Of a DNA stretch of 64,000 nucleotides, positions 18,841 through 26,869 are shown in pieces. The notes below the pieces were generated by a model. It saw nothing but the letters and a program-made list of their open reading frames with translations. It ran no database searches and had not been told where the DNA came from. Position 1 is the first letter of the stretch. Every line of letters starts with the position of its first letter. Source of the DNA: Chryseobacterium tructae (GTDB lineage Bacteria; Bacteroidota; Bacteroidia; Flavobacteriales; Weeksellaceae); NCBI RefSeq assembly GCF_030409875.1, contig NZ_JAUFQR010000001.1:3782001-3846000 (forward strand), given 5' to 3'. The translations under genes were made by a program, and so were the position numbers.

Positions 18841-19485
18841 ATGATGAAATATTATTTAATCTTACTCATCTCTATTTTAGTTTCTTGCTCAGACAAGCAG
18901 AAAGAGAAATCTATCTCCTCTCCTGATACATTGCATTTAAGATCGGAAGACAAAAGTGCTCAGTCAACGAAAGTTGAAGAAACAAAACAATCTGAAATTG
19001 AAAAAGACACAGGCTATTCAATGATCACTCAAAAGCAAGCCGATATCAACCAAGACGGAAAACCTGATCAAATAACAGTGTATGGTACGGAATGGAATAA
19101 AGAAATTAAACCCACAGATTCTAGGCTTTTCAGGGTCGTTGTAATAGTAAGCAATGATAAAAATAAGTTGATAACTTTAACCAATGACAGCATCATCAGA
19201 CCCTATTATCCTGAAAATGTTGCTGTCGGCTTTTCTGATCTTAAAATTAAAAATAATTACTTTACTATTGAACAATCTAACGGAGGTGGTGGTATTATTG
19301 AAACAGGTTTTACGACCTTTAAATATGATAAAACTAAAAAAGGAATTTACCTACACAAATACACAACCTTGACCAGTGAAATGTCGTCTGGAGATGAAAA
19401 AGAATATAAAACAGAACTGACTACAAAAGATTTCGGAGTTATTCCGTTCGAGAGCTTCAATGTTAAAACAATCAACTATAAATAG
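18841..19485 (+). CDS. Lipoprotein, family B, with a DxNxDG motif
   Basis: 214 residues; adjacent ATGs at 18841 and 18844. Lipobox ISILVSC. DINQDGKPDQITVY looks like a calcium-binding loop of the FG-GAP/EF-hand type. The family B C-terminus follows (KIKNNYFTIEQS, TTFKYDKTKKGIYLHKY, TTKDFGVIPFESF). The segment LHLRSEDKSAQ after the lipobox resembles the 14278 protein, another sign of mixing between array members. Confidence 0.7.
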   Translation: MMKYYLILLISILVSCSDKQKEKSISSPDTLHLRSEDKSAQSTKVEETKQSEIEKDTGYSMITQKQADINQDGKPDQITVYGTEWNKEIKPTDSRLFRVVVIVSNDKNKLITLTNDSIIRPYYPENVAVGFSDLKIKNNYFTIEQSNGGGGIIETGFTTFKYDKTKKGIYLHKYTTLTSEMSSGDEKEYKTELTTKDFGVIPFESFNVKTINYK

Positions 19486-19539
19486 TATCTTTTTAAAATC
19501 AAAAAACTCATCATTCAATATTTTAAAAGTACATATTAG

Positions 19540-20274
19540 ATGAAACCCATACTCTCCATTCTCCTTTTCCTAATCAGTATCTCCTACCTTTCACAGAACA
19601 AGAAAAATTATGAAGCGAAGATCCATGTATTGCAACAGTCATTTTCCAATAGGAAAGAAAAGGATTTTCTGGATAGCTTTCCAAAGGATTTTATCTCCTT
19701 TACATCAATATTTGGATGGGATGATGACTTAGACAAAGCTGAACCTCTTTATCATGATTCCAATGCTTATATTGAATATTGGTTTTCCCTGTTACAAAAA
19801 CCACAATACAAACATCATGAAGTTTCTATCGTCACCATTTCAAAAAACGGAAAATGGGAAGCGGATGCCGTCAACTATTTTAAAATAAAGAGTATAGAAT
19901 ATATTAAAATCAATAAAAAATTTAGTCTGATTAATGCCTTATCAAAAAAGGATGCAGAACAGGTACTTCCCTTTTTATTGGATTCACCTCATCCTAAGTT
20001 TGACAGTCTACTGATCTACAATCTTACCCCTGAAAAACAGAAAATTGCAAAAGAATTTTTATCAAAAAATGCTTATGATAAAAGCTATTACATCCAGGAT
20101 ACTGACGGCTATACCAATCTGAGAAAAGGAAAAAGCACAACATCTCAAACCCTCCAAAAAATAAACACGGGCGAAACTATTGAAGTCTTAGATCAAAATG
20201 GAAATTGGTGGCTGGTCATTTCTAAAGAAGGAAAAAAGGGATATGTTCATAAAAGCAGGATACAATCCAGATAA
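19540..20274 (+). CDS. Exported SH3-domain protein
   Basis: 244 residues with an N-terminal signal peptide (ILSILLFLISISYLS) but no clear lipobox cysteine. The last 60 residues are an SH3 domain nearly identical to that of 7883 (GYTNLRKGKSTTSQTLQKI, NWWLVISKEGKKGYVHKS). The N-terminal 170 residues are a different domain, not recognised. So the same SH3 module is attached to a new N-terminal part. Confidence 0.7.
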   Translation: MKPILSILLFLISISYLSQNKKNYEAKIHVLQQSFSNRKEKDFLDSFPKDFISFTSIFGWDDDLDKAEPLYHDSNAYIEYWFSLLQKPQYKHHEVSIVTISKNGKWEADAVNYFKIKSIEYIKINKKFSLINALSKKDAEQVLPFLLDSPHPKFDSLLIYNLTPEKQKIAKEFLSKNAYDKSYYIQDTDGYTNLRKGKSTTSQTLQKINTGETIEVLDQNGNWWLVISKEGKKGYVHKSRIQSR

Positions 20275-20402
20275 ACATGTTTTAGGAAAGCTAACGACTT
20301 GATGGAAACATCTTAAACTTAAATTCATGTTATGATCTTTCAGTGAAAAAATCCCCATAAACAGTGAAGACTCTAAACACAATAAAGAGGTATATTCACC
20401 CC

Positions 20403-20655
20403 ATGAAAAAGATGATTCCATTTTGTTTTTTACTGCTGATAATGGGATGTACAAAAACAACTGAAACCCATACAAACGAACCCGTACCTCCGGCTACATC
20501 TTCCAAAAAAAGGTGGAACATAGCCCTGTGGAGGCAAATCAATCAACGGCAGAACTTCAGGATGATAACATCGATTTTATGGAGAAACCACATTTATCCT
20601 TGTCCCTAAAATCGGAACCGAAAAATGGTATACCCAACAAAATAAGTACAGATAG
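20403..20655 (+). pseudogene. Degenerate lipoprotein gene with two frameshifts
   Basis: Starts as a lipoprotein (MKKMIPFCFLLLIMGC). After a run of seven A's near 20507 the sensible reading moves to another frame (VEHSPVEANQSTAELQDDN). Near 20580 it moves again (GETTFILVPKIGTEKW) and reaches a stop at 20653. Short apparent ORFs in this stretch are fragments of the one decayed gene. Confidence 0.6.
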
Positions 20656-20675
20656 ACCTTTGAAAACACGTTCCT

Positions 20676-21191
20676 ATGAAGATAAAAAAAGAGGCACTTT
20701 TACTCACCATGTTAAGTGTGATTTCCTGTAACAGATCCGTGGAAAATAAGCCTTTGACACTGAAGGAAAAAATCAATACCCGTGATAGTGTGGCTGTTCA
20801 GGGATATTTCCATCAGTTGGCTAATCATCTTATTAAAGATACGATCCGTGGAAGCTGGCATGCAATAAAGACAAATCAATATGAAGTATTCGAAATTAAG
20901 TTAGAAAACATTAAAAATAGTGACAGTATAAAAGGAACCTACCAATTTACTACAGAAGGAAAGTCAGAGGAAGGAATAATTTCCGGAGTGATAACGGCTG
21001 GAAGTATAATAGCAGAACTTTACACCCCACATCCCAATGCTCATAAAATAAAAGCAAAACTTTCAAACTGGGATAAAAAATACAATACCATGTGGTGGCA
21101 GCTACAATCCTCCGAGCAGCCTCCCATTCCTGAGGTATGCCTTTTCTACAGAGATACTCGACACCAACCAAAAGACATATTTCTTAGATAA
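20676..21191 (+). CDS. Lipoprotein of unknown function
   Basis: 171 residues with lipobox MLSVISC. The beta-rich core (GSWHAIKTNQYEVFEIKL, GTYQFTTEGKSEEG, NTMWWQLQSSEQPP) suggests a small barrel-like domain and resembles the first half of the 14278 protein. It is less AT-rich than the array upstream. Confidence 0.65.
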   Translation: MKIKKEALLLTMLSVISCNRSVENKPLTLKEKINTRDSVAVQGYFHQLANHLIKDTIRGSWHAIKTNQYEVFEIKLENIKNSDSIKGTYQFTTEGKSEEGIISGVITAGSIIAELYTPHPNAHKIKAKLSNWDKKYNTMWWQLQSSEQPPIPEVCLFYRDTRHQPKDIFLR

Positions 21192-21229
21192 TACTCAATA
21201 ATTAATTATATAAATAAACTCTTTATACA

Positions 21230-21709
21230 ATGAAAAAGATAAGCTTCATCGCTCTTACCCTATTAATAGTTACAGGCTGTAAAAACGATTCCAAACAAGC
21301 CGTACATGAAACAGAACCCATAAAGAAAGACAGTATTGTTGCAAAAGCTCCTGCCGCAGAAAAACCTGTTGAAGAAAGTAAAGAAATTCCTACATTAAAA
21401 GAATGTACAGAAAAAACGGTTGAATATGAAACGCAACTGGAATGTATTTTCCCTAAAAGCAAAATGGAAGATATTTACCAGAGAACCATCAAGGAAAAAG
21501 AAGTGGAAAAAGCTGAACTTCTCCTTTCAGAACTGCCTAAACAAAGCAGTGAAAAGGAAATTCATCAGGATGGACTGGAAACCATCAGCTACAAAGTATC
21601 TCCCCACAAAGTTGAAATTGAATTCAATTTTGCAGGCGGTGTAACCACCCTTGAACTGGAACAGAAAGGAGAAAATGTAAAAAGGACCATCATCCACAGC
21701 GCTGATTAG
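21230..21709 (+). CDS. Lipoprotein of unknown function
   Basis: 159 residues. Lipobox LLIVTGC, then a Lys/Glu/Pro-rich spacer of about 50 residues and a small domain (TLKECTEKTVEYETQLECIF through GGVTTLELEQKGENV). Two cysteines in the mature part may pair. Fourteen bases separate it from the next lipoprotein gene. Confidence 0.65.
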   Translation: MKKISFIALTLLIVTGCKNDSKQAVHETEPIKKDSIVAKAPAAEKPVEESKEIPTLKECTEKTVEYETQLECIFPKSKMEDIYQRTIKEKEVEKAELLLSELPKQSSEKEIHQDGLETISYKVSPHKVEIEFNFAGGVTTLELEQKGENVKRTIIHSAD

Positions 21710-21723
21710 GTAAATTCAATACG

Positions 21724-22167
21724 ATGAAAAAAGCACTTCTTATCCTTACTGCTCTCAGTATCATTTCTTGTAAAAGCCTGCCGGAAGAATCTTCAAAAGA
21801 TTCCGGAGCTCCCCTTCATAAACAGTGGAAAGGAGACTATTCTATCTCTCATGATTTTGGAAAACTGGACGAAAATGCAGAAATGACATTGGATTATGGT
21901 CTCAGTATCACCAAAGACAGCTGTACTTTTTGGGGACTTGGCTACAAAACGTTTTTTACAGACGTTTGCAACATCACTGGAAATGAAAAACAGATTACTG
22001 TAAAATACATTAAACAGATTGAAGGTAACCCAATGAGTAACCACGCTCCTACTGACACTTTAGCAGTTGTTTTTCGAAAAGATGGAAAATATTTTCTCCA
22101 AAGCAAAGTGGTTCCCAATAAGGATTGGCAGTACAATACCTCAATTCATGTTAAAAAGAAATCATAA
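21724..22167 (+). CDS. Lipoprotein of unknown function
   Basis: 147 residues with lipobox TALSIISC. The core has QWKGDYSISHDF, YGLSITKDSCTFWGLGY and KYFLQSKVV, a beta-strand pattern that may be related to the 20676 and 14278 N-terminal domain. Last member of the lipoprotein array. Confidence 0.65.
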   Translation: MKKALLILTALSIISCKSLPEESSKDSGAPLHKQWKGDYSISHDFGKLDENAEMTLDYGLSITKDSCTFWGLGYKTFFTDVCNITGNEKQITVKYIKQIEGNPMSNHAPTDTLAVVFRKDGKYFLQSKVVPNKDWQYNTSIHVKKKS

Positions 22168-22207
22168 AAAGTAATCAACTTTGAAAAATATTTTATAATT
22201 TCGCTTT

Positions 22208-22264
22208 GTGAATTTCAACAACGGAACATATTATTATAGAATTTTTAACTCAGATCTGGGATAG
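22208..22264 (+). CDS. Possible tyrA leader peptide with three Tyr codons
   Basis: A short frame from GTG at 22208 to TAG at 22262 would encode 18 residues, including a TYYYRIF stretch: three consecutive Tyr codons and two Phe codons. It is followed by a strong terminator hairpin and then tyrA, the arrangement of transcription attenuation by an aromatic amino acid leader. Weak point: there is no ATG and the promoter position is unclear. Confidence 0.45.
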   Translation: MNFNNGTYYYRIFNSDLG

Positions 22265-22287
22265 GGATTCTTATGAACATAACTTAA

Positions 22288-22315
22288 AACCTCGTCCTAG
22301 GACGAGGTTTTTTTA
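22288..22315 (+). terminator. Terminator hairpin, probable tyrA attenuator
   Basis: A 22-base perfect palindrome (AACCTCGTCC, TA, GGACGAGGTT) is followed by a T-run and lies 20 bases before the tyrA start. It either ends the lipoprotein transcript or acts as the attenuator for tyrA. No convincing antiterminator was found by eye. Confidence 0.75.
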
Positions 22316-22334
22316 TTTTAAAAAATTTAAAAAG

Positions 22335-23177
22335 ATGAAAATAAGTATTATTGGAGTAGGACTCATCGGAGGTTCAATGGCTTTGAAATTAAGAGAAAAA
22401 AACATCGCCAGCTTCATCTACGGAATCGATAACAGCAAACAACATATCACCGAGGCTTTAGATTTAAAAATAATTGATGCCGAGGCAGATCTGGAACAGG
22501 GAGTTAAGGACTCAGACCTCATCATTCTTGCCATTCCTGTAGATGCTGCCAGAAAATTATTGCCAAATGTTCTGGATCTTGTTTCAGATCATCAGACGGT
22601 TATGGATGCTGGCTCTACTAAAGGAGGAATTGTAGGTGCGGTTAAAAACCATCCAAAACGTTCAAGATTTGTAGCCTTTCACCCCATGTGGGGTACTGAA
22701 AACAATGGGCCGAAATCTGCCATTGCGGAAAGTTTCTCTGGCAAAGCCGGAGTGATCTGCAACAAAGAAGAATCTGCAGAAGATGCATTGAATGTCGTTG
22801 AAAATATCGTGAGTGCTCTTGAGATGCATACCATCTATATGAATGCAGAAGATCATGATATCCATACAGCCTACATTTCCCACATCTCTCACATTACCTC
22901 CTATGCCCTTGCTAATACCGTTCTGGAAAAGGAACGTGAAGAAGAAACCATCTTCCAGCTTGCCAGTTCCGGATTCTCCAGTACAGTGCGTCTGGCAAAA
23001 TCCCATCCTGAAATGTGGGTTCCGATCTTTAAACAAAACAAGGAAAATGTATTGGATGTACTGAATGAACATATTACTCAGCTCAGAAAATTCAAATCGG
23101 CTTTAGAAAAAGAAAACTATGAATACCTGGAAGAGCTGATTACCAATGCTAATAGGATCAGAGGAATTTTAAGATAA
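22335..23177 (+). CDS. tyrA: Prephenate dehydrogenase
   Basis: 280 residues. N-terminal NAD-binding Rossmann motif (IIGVGLIGGSMAL), then ILAIPVDAAR and DAGSTKGGIV, and the substrate-site segment FVAFHPMWGTENNGP near residue 115, followed by a helical dimerisation domain with SSGFSSTVRLAKSHPEMW. Converts prephenate to 4-hydroxyphenylpyruvate in tyrosine synthesis, in the cytoplasm. It is monofunctional, with no chorismate mutase or ACT domain. The upstream leader and hairpin suggest control by tyrosine/phenylalanine supply. Confidence 0.92.
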   Translation: MKISIIGVGLIGGSMALKLREKNIASFIYGIDNSKQHITEALDLKIIDAEADLEQGVKDSDLIILAIPVDAARKLLPNVLDLVSDHQTVMDAGSTKGGIVGAVKNHPKRSRFVAFHPMWGTENNGPKSAIAESFSGKAGVICNKEESAEDALNVVENIVSALEMHTIYMNAEDHDIHTAYISHISHITSYALANTVLEKEREEETIFQLASSGFSSTVRLAKSHPEMWVPIFKQNKENVLDVLNEHITQLRKFKSALEKENYEYLEELITNANRIRGILR

Positions 23178-23223
23178 AAAGATTGTATCAGTTTTGTTTT
23201 AAAAACATGAGATATTCAAGAGC

Positions 23224-23264
23224 AAAAGCCATAAAACCTTAGTCGTAAAGTTTTATGGCTTTTG
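23224..23264 (+). terminator. Terminator of tyrA
   Basis: AAAAGCCATAAAAC and its reverse complement flank a 12-base loop, ending in TTTT. It is A/T-flanked on both sides and may also serve the convergent gene. Confidence 0.75.
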
Positions 23265-23323
23265 TTATTTAGAACTCTCTAGAAAGCAGCCTTCATGATG
23301 ATAAAAGTTCATTCTTTCCTGTT

Positions 23324-24001
23324 TTAAAATTTCATCATCATTCCAAAACCATTTCTGTCATTAAGCACATAATAATCAGGTTTAAACTTTCTGGCATCAG
23401 CAGTACTGTAATCATTGATCGCATTTTTCATTTGTGAATGTCCCACCAATTTAAGCACCACACCAGCACCAGCACCTATCAGTCCAATAATAAGTGGAAC
23501 AGAAGAACCACTGTTTTCTCCATTTTTCAATCCGCTAGTCGTATCCGTGTCCGACTTTGATAGATTCAATATTCCTCCAATCACAAAACAAGCTGCACCA
23601 CCTGCAACAAGAGCTGTTCCAATGTTATTTACAGTTCTTCCTTTACTATATTGTGTATTATTGGTTTGAATCAGGTACTCTTTAATCTCTTTTTTAGAAG
23701 TCAGTTTAGGAGCTTCAGTATTTTTAACAGCCCCGGCAAGGTTTTCTTCAGATACATTTCCTATGACAGCCTTCCCATCTTCCTGGATTCCTTTTATAGA
23801 ATTGTCATAAAGAAACTCCTCTGCTCCATTCTGAACATTGGTATAGGTTACTTTTCCCTTGCTATAAGCTAATTTAGTATACAATATCCTCTGATTATCC
23901 TGGGTAATAATGATCCCTTTTGCTGAAGATTCCGGAATGTTGATCTGCGAATATGCAGCCAAAGAAGATACCACAAACAGAAGTGTTAAGACTTTTCTCA
24001 T
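23324..24001 (-). CDS. Exported/membrane protein of unknown function
   Basis: 225 residues with a signal peptide (MRKVLTLLFVVSSLAAYSQ). The mature part begins with a small beta domain (GIIITQDNQRILYTKLAY). It then has two glycine-rich hydrophobic segments, near residues 127-147 and 167-188 (GTALVAGGAACFVIGGIL and VPLIIGLIGAGAGVVLKL), typical of membrane spans or glycine-zipper helices. No known family recognised. Confidence 0.7.
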   Translation of the reverse strand: MRKVLTLLFVVSSLAAYSQINIPESSAKGIIITQDNQRILYTKLAYSKGKVTYTNVQNGAEEFLYDNSIKGIQEDGKAVIGNVSEENLAGAVKNTEAPKLTSKKEIKEYLIQTNNTQYSKGRTVNNIGTALVAGGAACFVIGGILNLSKSDTDTTSGLKNGENSGSSVPLIIGLIGAGAGVVLKLVGHSQMKNAINDYSTADARKFKPDYYVLNDRNGFGMMMKF

Positions 24002-24169
24002 GTTAAATAGTTTTCGGCAAAAGTATTTGATTTTGTTCTAATAGCCAACGCTCTTATCCATCTTAGCAATAATTTAATATACAATTTATTTCATTTAATT
24101 TTTAATAAAATTAAAAATTATTTTAACTTTATTAAAAAAAGTATTACTTTAGTAAAAAAAATAAATTCA

Positions 24170-24442
24170 ATGAAGTTACCAATAGTTTGTCCAAGCTGTG
24201 ATAGCACTCTTAATGTAAGCCAGATGAAATGCCCAAGTTGTAAAACTGAGGTAAGTGGAGATTATGAACTTCCTGTTCTTCTTAAGCTCAATCGTGATGA
24301 GCAGGAATTTGTACTCAATTTTTTCCTGTCTAGTGGAAGCATTAAAGAAATGGCAAAACAAGCAGGTCTCTCCTATCCAACCATGAGAAATAAAATGGAT
24401 GATCTGATCACAAAGGTGGAACAATTGAAAAGCGAACTATAA
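24170..24442 (+). CDS. DUF2089-family zinc-ribbon/HTH protein
   Basis: 90 residues. Two cysteine pairs (CPSCDS and CPSCKT) form a zinc ribbon. A helix-turn-helix-like segment follows (SGSIKEMAKQAGLSYPTMRNKMDDLI), which is the DUF2089 layout and suggests a transcriptional regulator. It leads a three-gene run with the membrane protein at 24469 and the serine hydrolase at 25057, and probably regulates them. Confidence 0.85.
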   Translation: MKLPIVCPSCDSTLNVSQMKCPSCKTEVSGDYELPVLLKLNRDEQEFVLNFFLSSGSIKEMAKQAGLSYPTMRNKMDDLITKVEQLKSEL

Positions 24443-24468
24443 ATAATAACCTGTAAACTCAATGCATA

Positions 24469-25050
24469 ATGAACTGGAAAACCATTTTTAATCCGTTTGA
24501 AAGATTTGATGAAAAACTACTTCTCCTTATCGGAGTTCTGGCAGTCATTCTCTCCATTATTGCTGGATATGCTACAGGCAGTACTTTCACCAGTATATAC
24601 AGAATCAGCTCTGTGGAAAATGCGTCATTTCATACCATTGTAATCTCTACCTTATTAAGCTTTATAACAGCTATCGCGGTTCTTTTTATTTTAGGCAAAA
24701 CTCTAAATAGTAAAACAAGAATCATTGATATTGTCAATACCGTCTTAATCTCTCAAATTGTACTCATCCTTTTCCAATGCCTCGGAAAAATATCATCCAT
24801 TAAGCTGGCTGGAAAAAATGTCATCAAGTACCAGTCTGATCCTTCAGGAGTATTTCCCTTTCTGGATTTTATGATTATGATTTGCATGATGGTTCTTTCC
24901 ATTACCACATTGATCTATAGCATTACTCTTTTTTATAATGGATTTAAAACAGCAACCAATATTAAAAAATGGCAGCATATTGTACTCTTTTGTATTGTTT
25001 CATTGATCAGCACTTTAGCCTGCCAAATTCTCATTAATAAAATCATTTAA
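24469..25050 (+). CDS. Yip1-like integral membrane protein
   Basis: 193 residues with about five hydrophobic spans (near 17-37, 60-80, 92-110, 130-155 and 168-188). The overall pattern fits the Yip1/DUF1282 type often paired with DUF2089 regulators. Only 6 bases separate it from the serine hydrolase gene, so it is likely co-transcribed. Role unknown. Confidence 0.7.
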   Translation: MNWKTIFNPFERFDEKLLLLIGVLAVILSIIAGYATGSTFTSIYRISSVENASFHTIVISTLLSFITAIAVLFILGKTLNSKTRIIDIVNTVLISQIVLILFQCLGKISSIKLAGKNVIKYQSDPSGVFPFLDFMIMICMMVLSITTLIYSITLFYNGFKTATNIKKWQHIVLFCIVSLISTLACQILINKII

Positions 25051-25056
25051 AATACT

Positions 25057-26709
25057 ATGAAAATCAAACTATTATTCGTGCTGGCATGCCTGGCACAGCT
25101 TTGTCACGCCCAAATTGAAGGAACCTGGAATGGTGAATTAGACACTCAGTCCATGAAATTGCCTGTTATTTTTAAAATATCAAAAAATACAAAAGGGTAT
25201 ACGACTACCTTAATAAGCCCCAAACAGAGTCCTAAAGAAATCCCTACAGATAAAACAGATTTCAGTAATAATGAACTCAGCCTGGAAATAGAAAGCATCA
25301 ATGCAGGATATAAAGGGATCTATAAAACAGATCATTTTGAAGGAAATTTTATTCAGAATGGCAAAAATATGGTACTTAACCTTTACAGAGAAAGCAAACC
25401 TGAGAGTACTGATATTCCTTATCTCAACGGAAAAGCCATCAATACACAAAAGATTGATGATTTCTTAAACTATATGGTTCAGAATAACAAAGAAATCGGA
25501 AGTATAGCCATCTTCAGAAACGGCGTGTCCATTTATAAAAGAAACTTTGGCCAGAATCTTCTGCCCGCAAACACAACTTACGATCAAAACACAGGTTATC
25601 AGATAGGTTCTATCAGTAAATTGATAACAGCTGTAATGCTTTTACAGCTTATAGAAAAGGGAAAACTAAATCTTGCCGATCCTCTTTCCAAATTCTATCC
25701 TGAAATTCCCAATGCTAAAAACATCACCATTCAAACCATGCTGAACCATACCAGCGGATTGGGAGATTATGTAGGCGAATCTATAAAAGACAACTGGCTT
25801 CTTGGAAAAGCCGTAGGTGATAAAGCCATTATCGAAGTTATCAAAAAAGAGGGTGTAAAATCTAAGCCTGGAGAAAAATTCAGATATTCTAACTCAGCTT
25901 ATTTTCTATTAAGCAGAATACTGGAAAAGATCCATAACAAGCCCTATAATGAAATTTTAAAGGAAAATATTTTGGAAAAAGCCTCAATGCCGAACACCTT
26001 TTCTGTACTTGATAATCCAAAGAATATTTTTAAATCATATGAATTTAAAAAGGATACCTGGACAGAAGTAAAAGATTTTGATTTTCATAATTGTATCGGT
26101 TTGGGAGATATCACCTCTACCCCTGAAGACCTGAATAACTTTATTAATGCGTTATTCGACGGTACATTTATAAAGAAAGAAACGGTTGACATGATGATTT
26201 CCAATCCGAAAGAAAAACTATTTGGGTTGGGAATTATCAAAATGCCATTTTACAATATCTTATCCTACGGGCATGGAGGTACCACAACAGGAAGCCATTC
26301 TATAGTATCCTTTGAGCCTACAGAACAGTTATCCTATGCAGTAACCATCAACGGAAAGAATTTCTCTCAAAACAGCTTCTATATCGGTATTATGAATCTG
26401 ATATACGGAAGAGATTATCAATATCCGGTATTTAATAACGCTAAAATTCCTGTTGCTGATCTTGAAAAATATGTAGGTGATTATACCTCAAAAGATATTA
26501 GTCTAGGATTAAAGATATTGATTAAAGATGATGCTTTATATGCTCAGGGCAACAGCCAACCGGAATTTCCACTCACTGCAGTAGAAAAAGATCAGTTCAC
26601 CTTTGAAAAAGCAGGTCTAAAAATATCTTTCATGCCTGACAATAAAGAGCTTAAATTGACACAAGGCGGAAAAACCTATTTATTCAATAAGAAGATTTCT
26701 ACCCAATAG
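25057..26709 (+). CDS. Serine hydrolase of the class C beta-lactamase family
   Basis: 550 residues with a signal peptide (IKLLFVLACLAQLCHA). An N-terminal lipocalin-like region (to about 120) precedes a beta-lactamase/transpeptidase-like domain: SISK (SxxK nucleophile, near residue 185), YSN (near 275) and HGGTTTG (near 408). A C-terminal beta domain follows. Probably a periplasmic or exported esterase or D-Ala-D-Ala peptidase; beta-lactam hydrolysis cannot be judged from sequence. Last gene of the DUF2089-led run. Confidence 0.85.
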   Translation: MKIKLLFVLACLAQLCHAQIEGTWNGELDTQSMKLPVIFKISKNTKGYTTTLISPKQSPKEIPTDKTDFSNNELSLEIESINAGYKGIYKTDHFEGNFIQNGKNMVLNLYRESKPESTDIPYLNGKAINTQKIDDFLNYMVQNNKEIGSIAIFRNGVSIYKRNFGQNLLPANTTYDQNTGYQIGSISKLITAVMLLQLIEKGKLNLADPLSKFYPEIPNAKNITIQTMLNHTSGLGDYVGESIKDNWLLGKAVGDKAIIEVIKKEGVKSKPGEKFRYSNSAYFLLSRILEKIHNKPYNEILKENILEKASMPNTFSVLDNPKNIFKSYEFKKDTWTEVKDFDFHNCIGLGDITSTPEDLNNFINALFDGTFIKKETVDMMISNPKEKLFGLGIIKMPFYNILSYGHGGTTTGSHSIVSFEPTEQLSYAVTINGKNFSQNSFYIGIMNLIYGRDYQYPVFNNAKIPVADLEKYVGDYTSKDISLGLKILIKDDALYAQGNSQPEFPLTAVEKDQFTFEKAGLKISFMPDNKELKLTQGGKTYLFNKKISTQ

Positions 26710-26739
26710 TTCCTCACTGATATCACAGTGGAAAATGTA

Positions 26740-26800
26740 ATTATTCCTGGTGGCAAAAATTCTTAGAATTTTTGAGGGGCAATTCCACCACACTACAAAA
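26740..26800 (+). repeat. Dispersed intergenic palindrome, copy 1
   Basis: CAAAAATTCTTAGAATTTTTG flanked by GGTGG and AGGGG-type blocks. A relative with the same central palindrome and flanks lies near 40270. It resembles a REP-type element. Confidence 0.6.
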
Positions 26801-26814
26801 TAACATCCAAAAAC

Positions 26815-26848
26815 AAAAAATCCTTAGACAATAATCTAAGGATTTTTA
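26815..26848. terminator. Bidirectional terminator
   Basis: AAAATCCTTAGA and its complement TCTAAGGATTTT around a 6-base loop, with A and T runs outside. It lies between the convergent serine hydrolase and serine dehydratase genes. Confidence 0.85.
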
Positions 26849-26869
26849 TATGGTAAATATTATTTTAAA

